The notes: generated from the letters alone by a model not told the origin. 64,000 nt of DNA from BM506 sp031581485 (GCA_031581485.1 JAVLBA010000004.1:1-64000); one strand, 5' to 3'; positions 9,507 through 17,525 are shown, counted from the first letter of the stretch. Numbers and translations are program-made.

Positions 9507-9905
9507 TTATTTTCGGATAAATTTCTTGATCAGGCGCCGGTCTCGCTTGCCTGGCCGCTTAGGGGGTTTCATCTGTCCGGAAACCAGGCGCTCCGCCTTT
9601 TGCTCGGCCCGCATCTTGTCGCGGCCGGCAATGCTCTCCTTGGTTTCCTCATACAGGGCCTGGGCCGCAGTGGCAGGACCCCGTTTGACGGCCAGGCCCA
9701 CCACATCCACCACAAACTCCACATCATGACGTCTGATGTGCAGCCTGTCCCCCACCGCCACCAAGCGGGAGGCCTTGACCCGGGCCTTATCAAGATGGAC
9801 CTTGCCGCCGCTCACCGCCTTAGCCGCCATGGAGCGGGTCTTGAAAAAACGGGCCGCCCACAGCCACTTATCAATTCGGACTTTGGTGTTCGTGTCAGCT
9901 GCCAT
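9507..9905 (-). CDS. hslR: S4-domain RNA-binding heat shock protein Hsp15
   Basis: About 132 residues. The S4 domain opens with RIDKWLWAARFFKTRSMA and continues with GGKVHLDKARVKASRLV; the tail is rich in Lys and Arg (KPPKRPGKRDRR). Hsp15 binds stalled 50S subunits carrying peptidyl-tRNA in E. coli. The ATG at 9905 is chosen because AAGGAGG lies 11 bp upstream; the longer frame from a TTG at 9929 would place that ribosome-binding site inside the gene. It heads the purH-purN-pyrR-kinase run and is divergent from folE2. Confidence 0.85.
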   Translation of the reverse strand: MAADTNTKVRIDKWLWAARFFKTRSMAAKAVSGGKVHLDKARVKASRLVAVGDRLHIRRHDVEFVVDVVGLAVKRGPATAAQALYEETKESIAGRDKMRAEQKAERLVSGQMKPPKRPGKRDRRLIKKFIRK

Positions 9906-10047
9906 AACCTGCCTGCCCTCCTTGGACAAGGGCCCCTATAGTACCATAGTTAACGGCCTTCTCAAACAGGCAAAAAGAGCAGCCCCGGCCAAAAAAGGCA
10001 AAGAAAAGGGTGGCCATTCTCAGAAAACACGGTAAAGAATAGACGCT

Positions 10048-10788
10048 ATGAATTTGACAGCTGTTGGTATCAAAAATATCCGTTTCCCGGTCAAGATACG
10101 AGAAAAGGCAGACGGCCATCAGGCAACGGTTGCCTCCATCACCCTCCAGGTCAATCTGCCGCGCCGTTTCCGCCAGAATTGCGTGCCCACCTTTCTGGGC
10201 GTCTTGGAAAAATACCAGAACGACATCTCCGTGGAGATCTTCCCCGCCCTGCTGCGCGAGATCAAGGAAGAGCTGCAGGCCGAGTCCGCGCAACTGGAGA
10301 TGACCTTTCCCTATTTCATCGAGAAAAAGGCCCCGGTCACCAAGACCCCCAGCCTCATGGAGTACACCTGCTGCTTCACCGGCTCCATTGGCACCGACTC
10401 AGACGACCTGCTCATGTCCATCTGGGTGCCCATCACCACCCTCTGCCCCTGCTCAAAAGAGATCAGCGCCTACGGGGCCCATAACCAGCGGGCGGAAATC
10501 AATCTCAACATCAAATTCAAGCATTTCATCTGGCTGGAAGACCTGATCACCATGGTGGAGAAGAGTTCCTCCTGCGAGGTCTACGCACTCCTGAAGAGGC
10601 CGGACGAGAAGTACGTCACCGAGATGGCCTACGAAAACCCCATGTTTGTCGAGGATGCGGTGCGCAAGGTGGCGGTGGCCGCAGACAGCCATCCGGATAT
10701 CCTCTGGTTTTCCGCCGGCGTCGAGAGCTTCGAGTCGATCCACAAACACTCGGCCTATGCCTATGTGGTAAGTGACACCATGCGTTAA
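10048..10788 (+). CDS. folE2: GTP cyclohydrolase FolE2 (type IB)
   Basis: 246 residues. The family signature is clear: TTLCPCSKEISAYGAHNQRAE near residue 130, with the metal-binding Cys, followed by KSSSCEVYALLKRPDEKYVTE and HKHSAYAYV. The enzyme converts GTP to dihydroneopterin triphosphate, feeding folate and queuosine synthesis. FolE2 is the prokaryote-specific replacement of FolE and often uses metals other than zinc. It is transcribed alone, divergent from hslR (142-bp gap) and convergent with nadD. I saw no Zur box or riboswitch that I could support in its upstream region. Confidence 0.95.
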   Translation: MNLTAVGIKNIRFPVKIREKADGHQATVASITLQVNLPRRFRQNCVPTFLGVLEKYQNDISVEIFPALLREIKEELQAESAQLEMTFPYFIEKKAPVTKTPSLMEYTCCFTGSIGTDSDDLLMSIWVPITTLCPCSKEISAYGAHNQRAEINLNIKFKHFIWLEDLITMVEKSSSCEVYALLKRPDEKYVTEMAYENPMFVEDAVRKVAVAADSHPDILWFSAGVESFESIHKHSAYAYVVSDTMR

Positions 10789-10851
10789 GAGCAGATCCCC
10801 GCCTCAATGAGGCCTGCCAAAGAGCCCCCCTTCCCCTACCACCTCTCCTTT

Positions 10852-11538
10852 TCAGCCCCTGTCGCCTCCCTGGTAAAGCCCATGTTCCCTGATATAGGCC
10901 ATCACCTCGGGAGGGAGCATGGCCGAGACATCTTCGCCCTGGGCCAAGGCCCGGCGGACCGCTGTGGAGGAGACCGGCACCTCATCCATGACCAGCTGAC
11001 GGATGTGACCATTGCCGGCAAGCTGCCAGAGACCGGGCCCTACCTGCGACACCCCTCCCTGCACACCGAAAATATGGTGCACCGCTGCCGCCATGCTCTG
11101 CTGCCGGGCCTGGGGACGGTTGACCACTACAATATCGGCAAACCGGGGGATATCTCGGAAGTTCTTCCAGGTGGCCATTTCCACAAAGGCGTCAAGGCCC
11201 ATCACAAAAAAAAGGGCTGTATCCTCACCGAGCCGCGCCCGTAATTCTTTCAGGGTATCAATGCTGTAGGAAAGATCCTGGCGCTCCCCTTCCAGGGCGG
11301 AGACGGCAAATTGCGGACGGTCCGCCAGGGCCCTCTTGAGCATGGCCAGGCGATCTGCAAAGGGCGCCACGGTACGTTCCACCTTGTGGGGCGGTTTCGA
11401 GGAGGGGATAAAAAGAAGCTGGTCCAGGGCCAGGGCGTCCAGGGCCACCCGGGCCACGGCAAGATGGCCCAGGTGGACAGGATCGAAGGTGCCGCCCAGG
11501 ATACCGAGGCGCTTAGGAGCGGATTTGACCATCACCAT
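10852..11538 (-). CDS. nadD: Nicotinate-nucleotide adenylyltransferase
   Basis: 228 residues. The nucleotidyltransferase signature GILGGTFDPVHLGHL lies near residue 12, followed by FIPSSKPPHK and, near the C-terminus, PVSSTAVRRAL (the ISSTxIR-like motif). It adenylates nicotinate mononucleotide to deamido-NAD. The frame overlaps the end of proA by 26 bp from the ATG at 11538; an alternative ATG at 11532 still overlaps. proA-nadD adjacency is a common arrangement in which obgE-proB normally lies upstream. It converges with folE2 across 63 bp. Confidence 0.94.
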   Translation of the reverse strand: MVMVKSAPKRLGILGGTFDPVHLGHLAVARVALDALALDQLLFIPSSKPPHKVERTVAPFADRLAMLKRALADRPQFAVSALEGERQDLSYSIDTLKELRARLGEDTALFFVMGLDAFVEMATWKNFRDIPRFADIVVVNRPQARQQSMAAAVHHIFGVQGGVSQVGPGLWQLAGNGHIRQLVMDEVPVSSTAVRRALAQGEDVSAMLPPEVMAYIREHGLYQGGDRG

Positions 11539-12769
11539 AGACGATGAATTTCCTGGTGGTTAACTCCTTGAGCCCCATGGGGCCGTAAGCGTGGAGCTTG
11601 GTGGTGGAAATACCTATTTCGGCACCCAGACCAAACTCGCCGCCATCGGCAAAGCGGGTGGAGGCGTTAATCATCACGGCCGAGGCATCCACCTCGCGGA
11701 TGAAACGCTGGCCATGGCTGTAATTCTCGGTGACGATCACCTCGGTATGCTGGGAGCCGTATTCCCTGATATGGGCCATGGCCGCCTCCAGATCATCCAC
11801 AACCTTGACGGCCAGAATGAGATCCAGAAACTCCATGGGCCAGTCGGCCGGGGTGGCAGCCTTGGCCGCCGGCACCAAGGCGCAGGTCTGCTCACAGCCG
11901 CGGATCTCCACGCCGGCGGCCAAAAGCTCCGCAGCCAGCAGGGGCAGAAAGGCGGCAGCCACATCCTTATGGACCAGCAGGGTCTCCAGGGCATTACAGA
12001 CCCCGGGCCGCTGCACCTTGCCGTTTAAGATAATGGGCAGGGCCATATCAAAGGGGGCGCTGGCATCGACAAAGAGATGGCAGACCCCCTTGTAATGCTT
12101 GAGCACAGGGATCCGCGAATTCTCAGAGACAAAACGGATCAGCCCCTCACCGCCGCGGGGGATGATCAGGTCGATCTGCTCTTCCAGCTGCAACAGGCGG
12201 GTGACGGCCTCCCGTTCCGTGGTGGGGATGACCTGAATGGCGGCAGGATCGATCTTTTCGGCTTTCAGGGCCTCCTGCAGGACCTGGGCCAGGGCCAGAT
12301 TGGAATGAATGGCCTCGGACCCGCCGCGCAGCAGAATGGCATTGCCGGCCTTGAGGCAGAGGGCGGCCGCATCCACCGTAACATTGGGACGCGACTCGTA
12401 GATCATGCCGATGACCCCCAGGGGGATACGCATGCGGCCTACGGTAATGCCGCTTGGCCGCCGTCCCATGTCGCTGATCTCCCCCACCGGATCAGGCAGG
12501 GCAATAACCTGCCGCAGCCCGCCGATCATGGCGGCCATGGCCTTGTCGCTGAGCTGGAGGCGGTCCAGCATGGCCGGGGCCAGCCCCTTGGCCTCACCGG
12601 CCACCAGGTCCCTGGCATTTTCGGCCTGGATATAGCTTTTCTGGGCGTCCAGGGCGTCCGCCATGCGGCCTAAGACCCTGTTCTTCTGTTCGGTGGAGAG
12701 AATGGCCACGGCATGGGCCGCCTTCTTGGCCTGCACCGCCATCTCCCTGATGGTCTGTTCTATTGACAT
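11513..12769 (-). CDS. proA: Gamma-glutamyl phosphate reductase
   Basis: About 418 residues, the normal ProA length. The catalytic Cys is in PGVCNALETLLVHKD, and the active-site region includes MIYESRPNVTVDAAALCLKAGNA. It reduces gamma-glutamyl phosphate to glutamate semialdehyde with NADPH in proline synthesis. The start at 12769 (MSIEQTIREM) fits homologues; an in-frame ATG at 12781 would add four residues. The partner kinase gene proB lies 4.7 kb away on the same strand, separated by the accessory islet, which suggests that an ancestral obgE-proB-proA-nadD order has been interrupted. Confidence 0.95.
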   Translation of the reverse strand: MSIEQTIREMAVQAKKAAHAVAILSTEQKNRVLGRMADALDAQKSYIQAENARDLVAGEAKGLAPAMLDRLQLSDKAMAAMIGGLRQVIALPDPVGEISDMGRRPSGITVGRMRIPLGVIGMIYESRPNVTVDAAALCLKAGNAILLRGGSEAIHSNLALAQVLQEALKAEKIDPAAIQVIPTTEREAVTRLLQLEEQIDLIIPRGGEGLIRFVSENSRIPVLKHYKGVCHLFVDASAPFDMALPIILNGKVQRPGVCNALETLLVHKDVAAAFLPLLAAELLAAGVEIRGCEQTCALVPAAKAATPADWPMEFLDLILAVKVVDDLEAAMAHIREYGSQHTEVIVTENYSHGQRFIREVDASAVMINASTRFADGGEFGLGAEIGISTTKLHAYGPMGLKELTTRKFIVYGDGQIRS

Positions 12770-12947
12770 ATCTTCTCGCAAGGGTTTGAACTTGTTGGAT
12801 TAAAAAGGAGTGCTTCGACAGGTCAAAAAGATACCACAAAGCAGCAGAGGCCCGAAGTTTTTTTTATTTATTTAAACGCGATAATCACCGGTTTATCCGG
12901 TGCATTTATGAGTTGGAATTCTATATGGCGTCCCCAGAATCCCTTTC

Positions 12948-12975
12948 GGACGTCCCCATTTTTCACATCTTCCAC
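12948..12975. repeat. Partial copy of the islet palindromic repeat
   Basis: The segment GGACGTCCCCATTTTTCACA followed by TCTTCCAC matches the right end of the repeat copy at 16664-16750 (GGACGTCCCCATTTTTCCACA) and, in its last bases, the end of the copy at 13771-13856. Only the right end is present. It lies downstream of higA. A CACCGG/CCGGTG hairpin is at 12885-12901. Confidence 0.55.
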
Positions 12976-13027
12976 TCACAACCTAACCTTATTCGTTCGG
13001 CATAATTAATTTCGTTAAATCAATTAC

Positions 13028-13354
13028 TTATACGCTTGCAAGATTGTCTGAGTTTGCTTGAGAAACATGTTTTTTGACTTCTCTATTAATGATTTTACCT
13101 ACTTTGCTTTTGGCTATTTTCATATTGTACCGCACTTGCAGGTTAAGCCAGAATTCCGGTTCAATGCCAAAATACTTACCGAGACGTAACGCAGTATCAG
13201 CAGTAATTTCTCTTTTGCCATGCACAATTTGACTGACCCGATTTGCAGGGACATTAATGTCTTTTGCCAGCTGATTCTGGGTGATTTCCATTGGCTTAAG
13301 AAATTCTTCTAATAATACATCGCCCGGTGTGACTGGAGTTAATTTTGTTGCCAT
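13028..13354 (-). CDS. higA: HigA-family antitoxin, HTH XRE type
   Basis: About 108 residues. The helix-turn-helix region reads QNQLAKDINVPANRVSQIV, and the family motifs PGDVLLEEFL, GKREITADTALRL and FWLNLQVRYN are all present. HigA binds the HigB toxin and represses the operon. The ATG at 13354 (MATKLTPVTPG) is preferred to one at 13381 that would overlap higB. It follows higB by 4 bp, the usual toxin-first order. The pair is visibly richer in A+T than its neighbours, consistent with horizontal acquisition. Confidence 0.93.
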   Translation of the reverse strand: MATKLTPVTPGDVLLEEFLKPMEITQNQLAKDINVPANRVSQIVHGKREITADTALRLGKYFGIEPEFWLNLQVRYNMKIAKSKVGKIINREVKKHVSQANSDNLASV

Positions 13355-13358
13355 GATT

Positions 13359-13643
13359 TTACCCCTTGTGATAGTCAACAATTTCTACGTCGAAGACGTT
13401 TTCTTCCGACCAGACGAAGCAAATACGCCACTGGTCGTTAATCCTAATACTATTTTGTCCACTTCTGCTGCCTTTTAACTGCTCAAGTCTGTTCCCTGGG
13501 GGAACCCGCAAACTTTGCAAAGAAATTGCAGCATTTAGAACCTCAAGCTTTATCCTTGCTGCCCTGGAAATACTTCTGAATTTTTTAACATCAAAATCGT
13601 TAAAAAGTTTTTCCGTATCCTTGCATTTAAATGACTTTATCAT
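13359..13643 (-). CDS. higB: HigB-family toxin (RelE/ParE-like mRNA endoribonuclease)
   Basis: 94 residues, the usual HigB size. It begins MIKSFKCKDTEKLF, has the LRVPPGNRLEQLKG stretch and ends with NSIRINDQWRICFVW and VEIVDYHKG, characteristic of the HigB/plasmid-maintenance killer family, which cleaves mRNA at the ribosome. The gene is complete and the antitoxin intact, so the module is probably functional. Promoter elements were not identified. A strong hairpin (CCGAACGCCCGC paired with GCGGGCTTCGG) lies 60-80 bp upstream, outside the gene. Confidence 0.93.
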   Translation of the reverse strand: MIKSFKCKDTEKLFNDFDVKKFRSISRAARIKLEVLNAAISLQSLRVPPGNRLEQLKGSRSGQNSIRINDQWRICFVWSEENVFDVEIVDYHKG

Positions 13644-13943
13644 AACTCAACCATATGACTCATTACGTCATTCGTCAATCTGATTTTGAATTTGAGAGCC
13701 GAACGCCCGCTTAACACGCGGGCTTCGGAGCGTGAGCGGAGAAGACCGTCGGGTTGAAGCTGAAATTACGGGGGGCAATAGGGACGTCCATAAAATCATA
13801 AAAATCTGCCTCTCGCTCGAGAAACGTATAATCTTATGGATATCCCCATCTTCCACCCGGCCTGTCGATAAATTTTTGCTTTTCGGTCTGGCCGGGCTCC
13901 ATCTCTCCTTGGCACTTTGTAAAGATCGGCATATTATAAGGAC
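13644..13943. other. Intergenic region between higB and the L,D-transpeptidase gene
   Basis: Divergent spacer of 300 bp. It contains a GC-rich hairpin at about 13700-13727 and one copy of the palindromic repeat at 13771-13856. No convincing gene was seen. Promoters for higBA and for the transpeptidase should lie here, but I could not assign -35/-10 boxes with confidence. Confidence 0.5.
13771..13856. repeat. Palindromic repeat, copy A (REP/MITE-like)
   Basis: About 86 bp. The outer parts GGACGTCCATAAAATCAT and ATAATCTTATGGATATCC are imperfect inverted repeats around an ATAAAAATCTGCCTCTCGCTC-like centre. Copy B at 16664-16750 is nearly the same throughout, including the flanking GGGGGCAAT and CCAC ends. 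Dispersed imperfect palindromes of this size are typical of REP elements mobilised by Y1 (RAYT) transposases, but no such gene is in the window. Confidence 0.75.
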
Positions 13944-15644
13944 ATGACTTTATCTTATCGCTGTTGTGTCCTCTTTATGCTGTTGGCTGTTGCCCTTGCC
14001 GCTTTCCCCGCTGCGGTGCCTGGCGCCGCGCCGGTGGCCGAGCCCGACAAGGTGCAGGATGCCCTTGGCCGGCTGATTGCCACGGAGCTGGCGGACGAGC
14101 ACTCTGTCTGCCGGGGCCGGAGCATCTGTGCCGCCTCAACCCTGCCGGTTTTCTATGAGCGACGCGGCTTTGCCCCGGCCTGGAGCAGGGACGGCACCTT
14201 GCAGGAGCATGTCACTGATTTTGTCGTTGCCCTGGCCGCCATGGAGAGCCAAGGCCTGCGTCCGGCCGATTATCATCTCTACACCATCAGGATGCTTCTG
14301 GTGAAGTATGAGCAGGTACGGGCCAAGGGCACGAGCCTTGCTCTCCAGGATCTGGTTGACCTTGACCTGCTGCTCACCGATGCCTTTTTCCTGTATGGCT
14401 CGCACCTGCTGGCCGGCCGAATCAACCCGGAGACCATTGATGAGCGGTGGAGTGCCGGCGAATACGGCACGGATCTGGCTGCCATTCTGGAGGAGGCCCT
14501 TGTTGCCCCGGCCGGGGTGACAGGCGCCCTGCCGGGCCTGCGGCCTCCCCATACCGCCTACCGGCGCTTGATGGAGGCCTTGGCCGCCATGCGCACTCTT
14601 GTCGACCAGGGTGGCTGGCCGGTTGTCGGCGACGGGACCTACCTGCACAAAGGTATCCGGCATCGCCGGGTCTATGCCCTGCGGCAGCGTCTGATGATCT
14701 CCGGTGATTATGAGGAGCGGGACGCACGCCCTGGAAATTTTTTTGATGACAAGCTCAATGGAGCTCTCCGCCGCTTTCAGGCCCGACACGGCCTGATTGT
14801 GGATGGTATTATCGGCCCCAAGACCCTGGCCGCCCTCAATGTCCCGGCGGAAAGCCGTCTGCGCCAGATAAAGGCGAATCTGGAGCGCTGGCGTTGGGCG
14901 CCCCGTGATCTGGGCAGACGCTATATCCTGGTCAATATCGCTGATTTTACCCTCAGGCTTGTTGAGGATGGCCGGCAGGTTCTACAATCGCGCGTGGTAG
15001 TGGGATCACCGCACCGCAGTACGCCTGTGTTCAGCGATCAGGTCGAATATCTGGTTTTTAACCCCTACTGGCACCTGCCGGAAAGCATTATTGTCGAGGA
15101 TGTGGCGCCCAAGGTTATCGCCGATCCCGATTATCTGGCCCGGAAGGGTATAAAGGTCTTTGCCAAGGGCAGCGCCGAGGAGCAGCAAGTAAGCCCGGCT
15201 GCCATAGAGTGGCAGGCGCTCAGACCGGGCAATGTCCCTTACAGGCTGCGCCAGGAGCCGGGGCCGGCCAATGCCCTGGGCAGGGTCAAGGTCCTCTTTC
15301 CCAATAAGTTCTCCATTTACCTGCACGACACACCGCGCCAGGAGCTCTTTCAGAAAAACGCCCGGGGCTTCAGCTCGGGCTGTATCCGGGTGGAGGATGT
15401 TGTCGGGCTGGCATCCTACCTCTTGCAGGATGATCCCCGCTGGAACCGGCAGCGGGTCATGGCTGCCATGGAGGACGGCAGGCGGCAGTACGTGGCCCTG
15501 GCGGAGCAGGTGCCCATCCACATCCTTTACCAAACAGCCTGGGCGGACGGGGACGGTACCCTGCATTTCCGGGGGGATATCTACGGCAGGGATGAAAGAC
15601 TGGCCGCTGCCTTGGATGGCCGGGCGGTCCTGCCGGCCCGTTGA
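13944..15644 (+). CDS. Murein L,D-transpeptidase, YcbB/LdtD type
   Basis: 566 residues. A signal peptide (LLAVALAAFPAAVPGAAP) is followed by a scaffold region, a peptidoglycan-binding domain near residues 270-300 (LRRFQARHGLIVDGIIGPKT) and a YkuD catalytic domain with LHDTP and FSSGCIRVED, which hold the catalytic His and Cys. The enzyme forms 3-3 cross-links between meso-diaminopimelate residues in the periplasm. It faces the DUF882/MepK-like gene, the same functional pairing as E. coli ycbB-ycbK, though here convergent. The pair lies inside the islet separating proA from proB, but its GC content resembles the core. Confidence 0.92.
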   Translation: MTLSYRCCVLFMLLAVALAAFPAAVPGAAPVAEPDKVQDALGRLIATELADEHSVCRGRSICAASTLPVFYERRGFAPAWSRDGTLQEHVTDFVVALAAMESQGLRPADYHLYTIRMLLVKYEQVRAKGTSLALQDLVDLDLLLTDAFFLYGSHLLAGRINPETIDERWSAGEYGTDLAAILEEALVAPAGVTGALPGLRPPHTAYRRLMEALAAMRTLVDQGGWPVVGDGTYLHKGIRHRRVYALRQRLMISGDYEERDARPGNFFDDKLNGALRRFQARHGLIVDGIIGPKTLAALNVPAESRLRQIKANLERWRWAPRDLGRRYILVNIADFTLRLVEDGRQVLQSRVVVGSPHRSTPVFSDQVEYLVFNPYWHLPESIIVEDVAPKVIADPDYLARKGIKVFAKGSAEEQQVSPAAIEWQALRPGNVPYRLRQEPGPANALGRVKVLFPNKFSIYLHDTPRQELFQKNARGFSSGCIRVEDVVGLASYLLQDDPRWNRQRVMAAMEDGRRQYVALAEQVPIHILYQTAWADGDGTLHFRGDIYGRDERLAAALDGRAVLPAR

Positions 15645-15690
15645 AAAACTACGGCCTCAACTTTTCTCGTTTGTTTATATGGTCGAATGG

Positions 15691-15795
15691 TGAGGAGAGA
15701 GGCGGGAGGTGTGAGGCGTCAGGGGAATCAAAAAAACCGCTGAGTGAGAGCTTTTTTACGCCTCACTCCTAACACCTCACTCCTAACGCCTCACC
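15691..15795. repeat. Intergenic inverted repeat between two convergent genes
   Basis: The left part contains GGAGGTGTGAGGCGTCAGG; the right part contains ACGCCTCACTCCTAACACC and then CTCACTCCTAACGCCTCACC. The right arm is itself a near-tandem repeat of TCACTCCTAAC. The centre has AAAAAAA and TTTTTT runs around a weak GCT/AGC stem, so it may act as a bidirectional terminator for the two convergent cell-wall genes. Confidence 0.6.
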
Positions 15796-15816
15796 CTTCA
15801 CGGCCCCGGCAAAGAA

Positions 15817-16422
15817 TTACCAGAAGCGGACGCGGCCGGTGTCGATATGGACGAAGTTTGACTCTTGGTAATAGCCCACACCACCGGCAGCCATTGCCCG
15901 GGCCACCTTGTGAAGGGCGGTAAGGTCGCAACCCGGAATGCGCAGGTCCATAGCCATGCCGTCCATGTGCAGGCTGCGGCTGGCAACGCCGTTACTTGCC
16001 CGGGCCAGGGAACGGTTGGTCTGCGGCGAACGATAGCCGGAGATGATGTGGACCGGCGCGCCGCTCTTTACCTTGGTGGTGATGGTATGCACCAAATCCA
16101 GCAGGTGGATATCAATGGGTTTGACCTCGCCGGTGCGAAAATCCCGCAGGATATGGTTGATCGCCTGCAGGGCCTCCCTTGAGTAGCGGCCGTCACTGTA
16201 ATACTCTGTCGACAGGGTTTCCCCGGTGTGGGTGTTGAAGAGGTTAAGCTGCCGGCTGGGCTCGAGGAGCCGACCGGCCTTGACGGCCAGGGGATGATGC
16301 AGCAGTGCGCCCACCGTGGCCACGGCGCCCAGTTTGAGCAGGCGCCGCCGCCCAACGAGGCGACTGTGCCGGATATCTGCCGCCTGCGCGCCGGAGTGGG
16401 CCTTTCTTTGATCAAAAAACAT
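15817..16422 (-). CDS. DUF882/M15-type murein endopeptidase, YcbK/MepK-like, Tat exported
   Basis: 201 residues. The N-terminus has a twin-arginine signal, VGRRRLLKLGAVATVGALL. The DUF882/peptidase M15 body has IISGYRSPQTN, SLHMDGMAMDLRI and NFVHIDTGRVRFW, which supply the His-Asp-His zinc ligands. E. coli MepK cleaves 3-3 cross-links made by L,D-transpeptidases, and the gene facing it encodes just such an enzyme. Tat export suggests the zinc is loaded before secretion. ATG at 16422; no better internal start. Confidence 0.9.
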   Translation of the reverse strand: MFFDQRKAHSGAQAADIRHSRLVGRRRLLKLGAVATVGALLHHPLAVKAGRLLEPSRQLNLFNTHTGETLSTEYYSDGRYSREALQAINHILRDFRTGEVKPIDIHLLDLVHTITTKVKSGAPVHIISGYRSPQTNRSLARASNGVASRSLHMDGMAMDLRIPGCDLTALHKVARAMAAGGVGYYQESNFVHIDTGRVRFW

Positions 16423-16464
16423 GCGGGTACACCACCTGAAGTATTCTTGTCTGGTAAAAATGGT

Positions 16465-16665
16465 TCATCCACAGAATCTGTGGGTTGCTGGCCGTTCTGG
16501 CAGATTGCCAAGCGCATGATATAGCGCCATTTTTACAAGCTCAAAGCTCTTAAAACCATAAGCTTTTTCTGTAGTCACTTTTGCTTTGTTGCTGAGGCCA
16601 TCCACCGCATCCAGGGCTATCAGTTCTTTCGCGAGAAACCAATTGAGCAAGCAAAAGCCTTCTGG
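16465..16665 (-). pseudogene. C-terminal remnant of an ISL3-type transposase
   Basis: About 66 codons. The translated minus strand reads LLNWFLAKELIALDAVDGL, then NKAKVTTEKAYGFKSFE, then ALYHALGNLP and THRFC followed by a stop. These match the C-terminus of ISL3-family DDE transposases (NKAKLTTRKAYGFR, ALYH-LG-LP, THRF). The rest of the transposase is missing, and the remnant's upstream edge meets palindromic repeat copy B at about 16664. It marks an old insertion-sequence site in the islet. Confidence 0.8.
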
Positions 16666-16750
16666 GGGCAATCTGGACGTCCATAAGATCATAAAAATCC
16701 GCCTCTGGCTCGTGAAACTTATAATCTTATGGACGTCCCCATTTTTCCAC
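16664..16750. repeat. Palindromic repeat, copy B (REP/MITE-like)
   Basis: The inverted arms are GGACGTCCATAAGATCAT and ATAATCTTATGGACGTCC (17 of 18 pair) around a GCCTCTGGCTCG centre. It matches copy A at 13771-13856 almost base for base and is the better preserved palindrome. It abuts the ISL3-type transposase remnant and reads through to CCCCATTTTTCCACAG. Confidence 0.8.
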
Positions 16751-16781
16751 AGAACTCCCGAGCATCCGGCGCATGTCATTA

Positions 16782-17243
16782 TTAAGTTTCTAATTTCTCC
16801 ACCCTTATCCCGACCTCGTTGTATCTGGCCCAAGGATCACTACCATTCCAATGTGCAGGCATTTTTGACCTCAAGCCAGCATCGTTCAACAGTGCGTCCT
16901 CATCTTTTGTGACCACAACACCTATGCAAAAACGCTCCAGATATTCATGAATTTCATCGGGTGTGTTTTCGATCTCATTTATGATGGAGCTAATCAAAAC
17001 CCTTTTCGGAACAATATGTTCGTGAACCAATTCCCTGTTCGGAAGACCTGACGTTAGAGCCTTGCTGGACCAATACTTACAGCCTTTGTGCTTGCCATCA
17101 AATTCAGACCAAACCCAAGTGATTTCGGAAACAACGGCAAACTTTGTTCCGTAACTCAGGTCTGTGCTAAGAATCTGAGCTAAATCATTACATATGGCCT
17201 CTTTCGCCCTGAAACGTGGATTTTTCTCTGAAATTTTCGCCAT
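16782..17243 (-). CDS. Hypothetical protein with HEHxVPK motif
   Basis: 153 residues, family not recognised. Visible features are an N-terminal basic stretch, a segment WSEFDGKHKGCKYWSSKAL, and then LVHEHIVPKRVL near residue 93, which resembles the first His-rich element of HNH-like nucleases, and an acidic middle. No signal peptide or membrane segment. Its A+T-rich sequence stands out from core genes, and it lies between two ISL3-type end remnants, so transfer is likely. No partner gene is adjacent. A nuclease or defence role would be a guess. Confidence 0.6.
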   Translation of the reverse strand: MAKISEKNPRFRAKEAICNDLAQILSTDLSYGTKFAVVSEITWVWSEFDGKHKGCKYWSSKALTSGLPNRELVHEHIVPKRVLISSIINEIENTPDEIHEYLERFCIGVVVTKDEDALLNDAGLRSKMPAHWNGSDPWARYNEVGIRVEKLET

Positions 17244-17402
17244 AGAAACTTAACGAGTAATTATAGGGATCTGTGTATCACCCTGCACAATCCGAGTGGA
17301 TGATATGGTTGGTTTGCTCCACCAACAGGTGAAACAGGGCGTTTATGCGGTGTGCCTATCAGGCTTGTTCCGCAAAGCTGCTGAGTAAAGAATATTTTGA
17401 AA

Positions 17403-17470
17403 GAGGCTCGTCCGCAGAATTTGCGGGTTACAGCTCTTGGAAGAGGAGCAGTTTTTTACCCAGGCCACGC
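17403..17470 (-). pseudogene. Second, more degraded ISL3-type end remnant
   Basis: The minus strand encodes LPRAVTRKFCG, which parallels LPERPATHRFCG of the remnant at 16465, and the following bases (TTCTGCGGACGAGCCTCTTT) align with TTCTGTGGATGAACCATTTT there. The frame upstream is broken by stops. It appears to be a second right end of a related element in the same orientation. The rest of the 17244-17525 gap shows nothing I can name. Confidence 0.45.
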
Positions 17471-17525
17471 GTCTCCCACCCTCTTCAGGAGAGAGACAAG
17501 TGGCCTGATCTGGACGGCAAAGCCC

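Noticed and set aside
13695..13765. Possible integron attC site upstream of higB (GCTTAAC ... GTTGAAGC)
   Set aside because: The outer core pair is imperfect, the inner pairing does not follow the attC pattern, and no integrase or cassette array is present. A plain hairpin explains the sequence.
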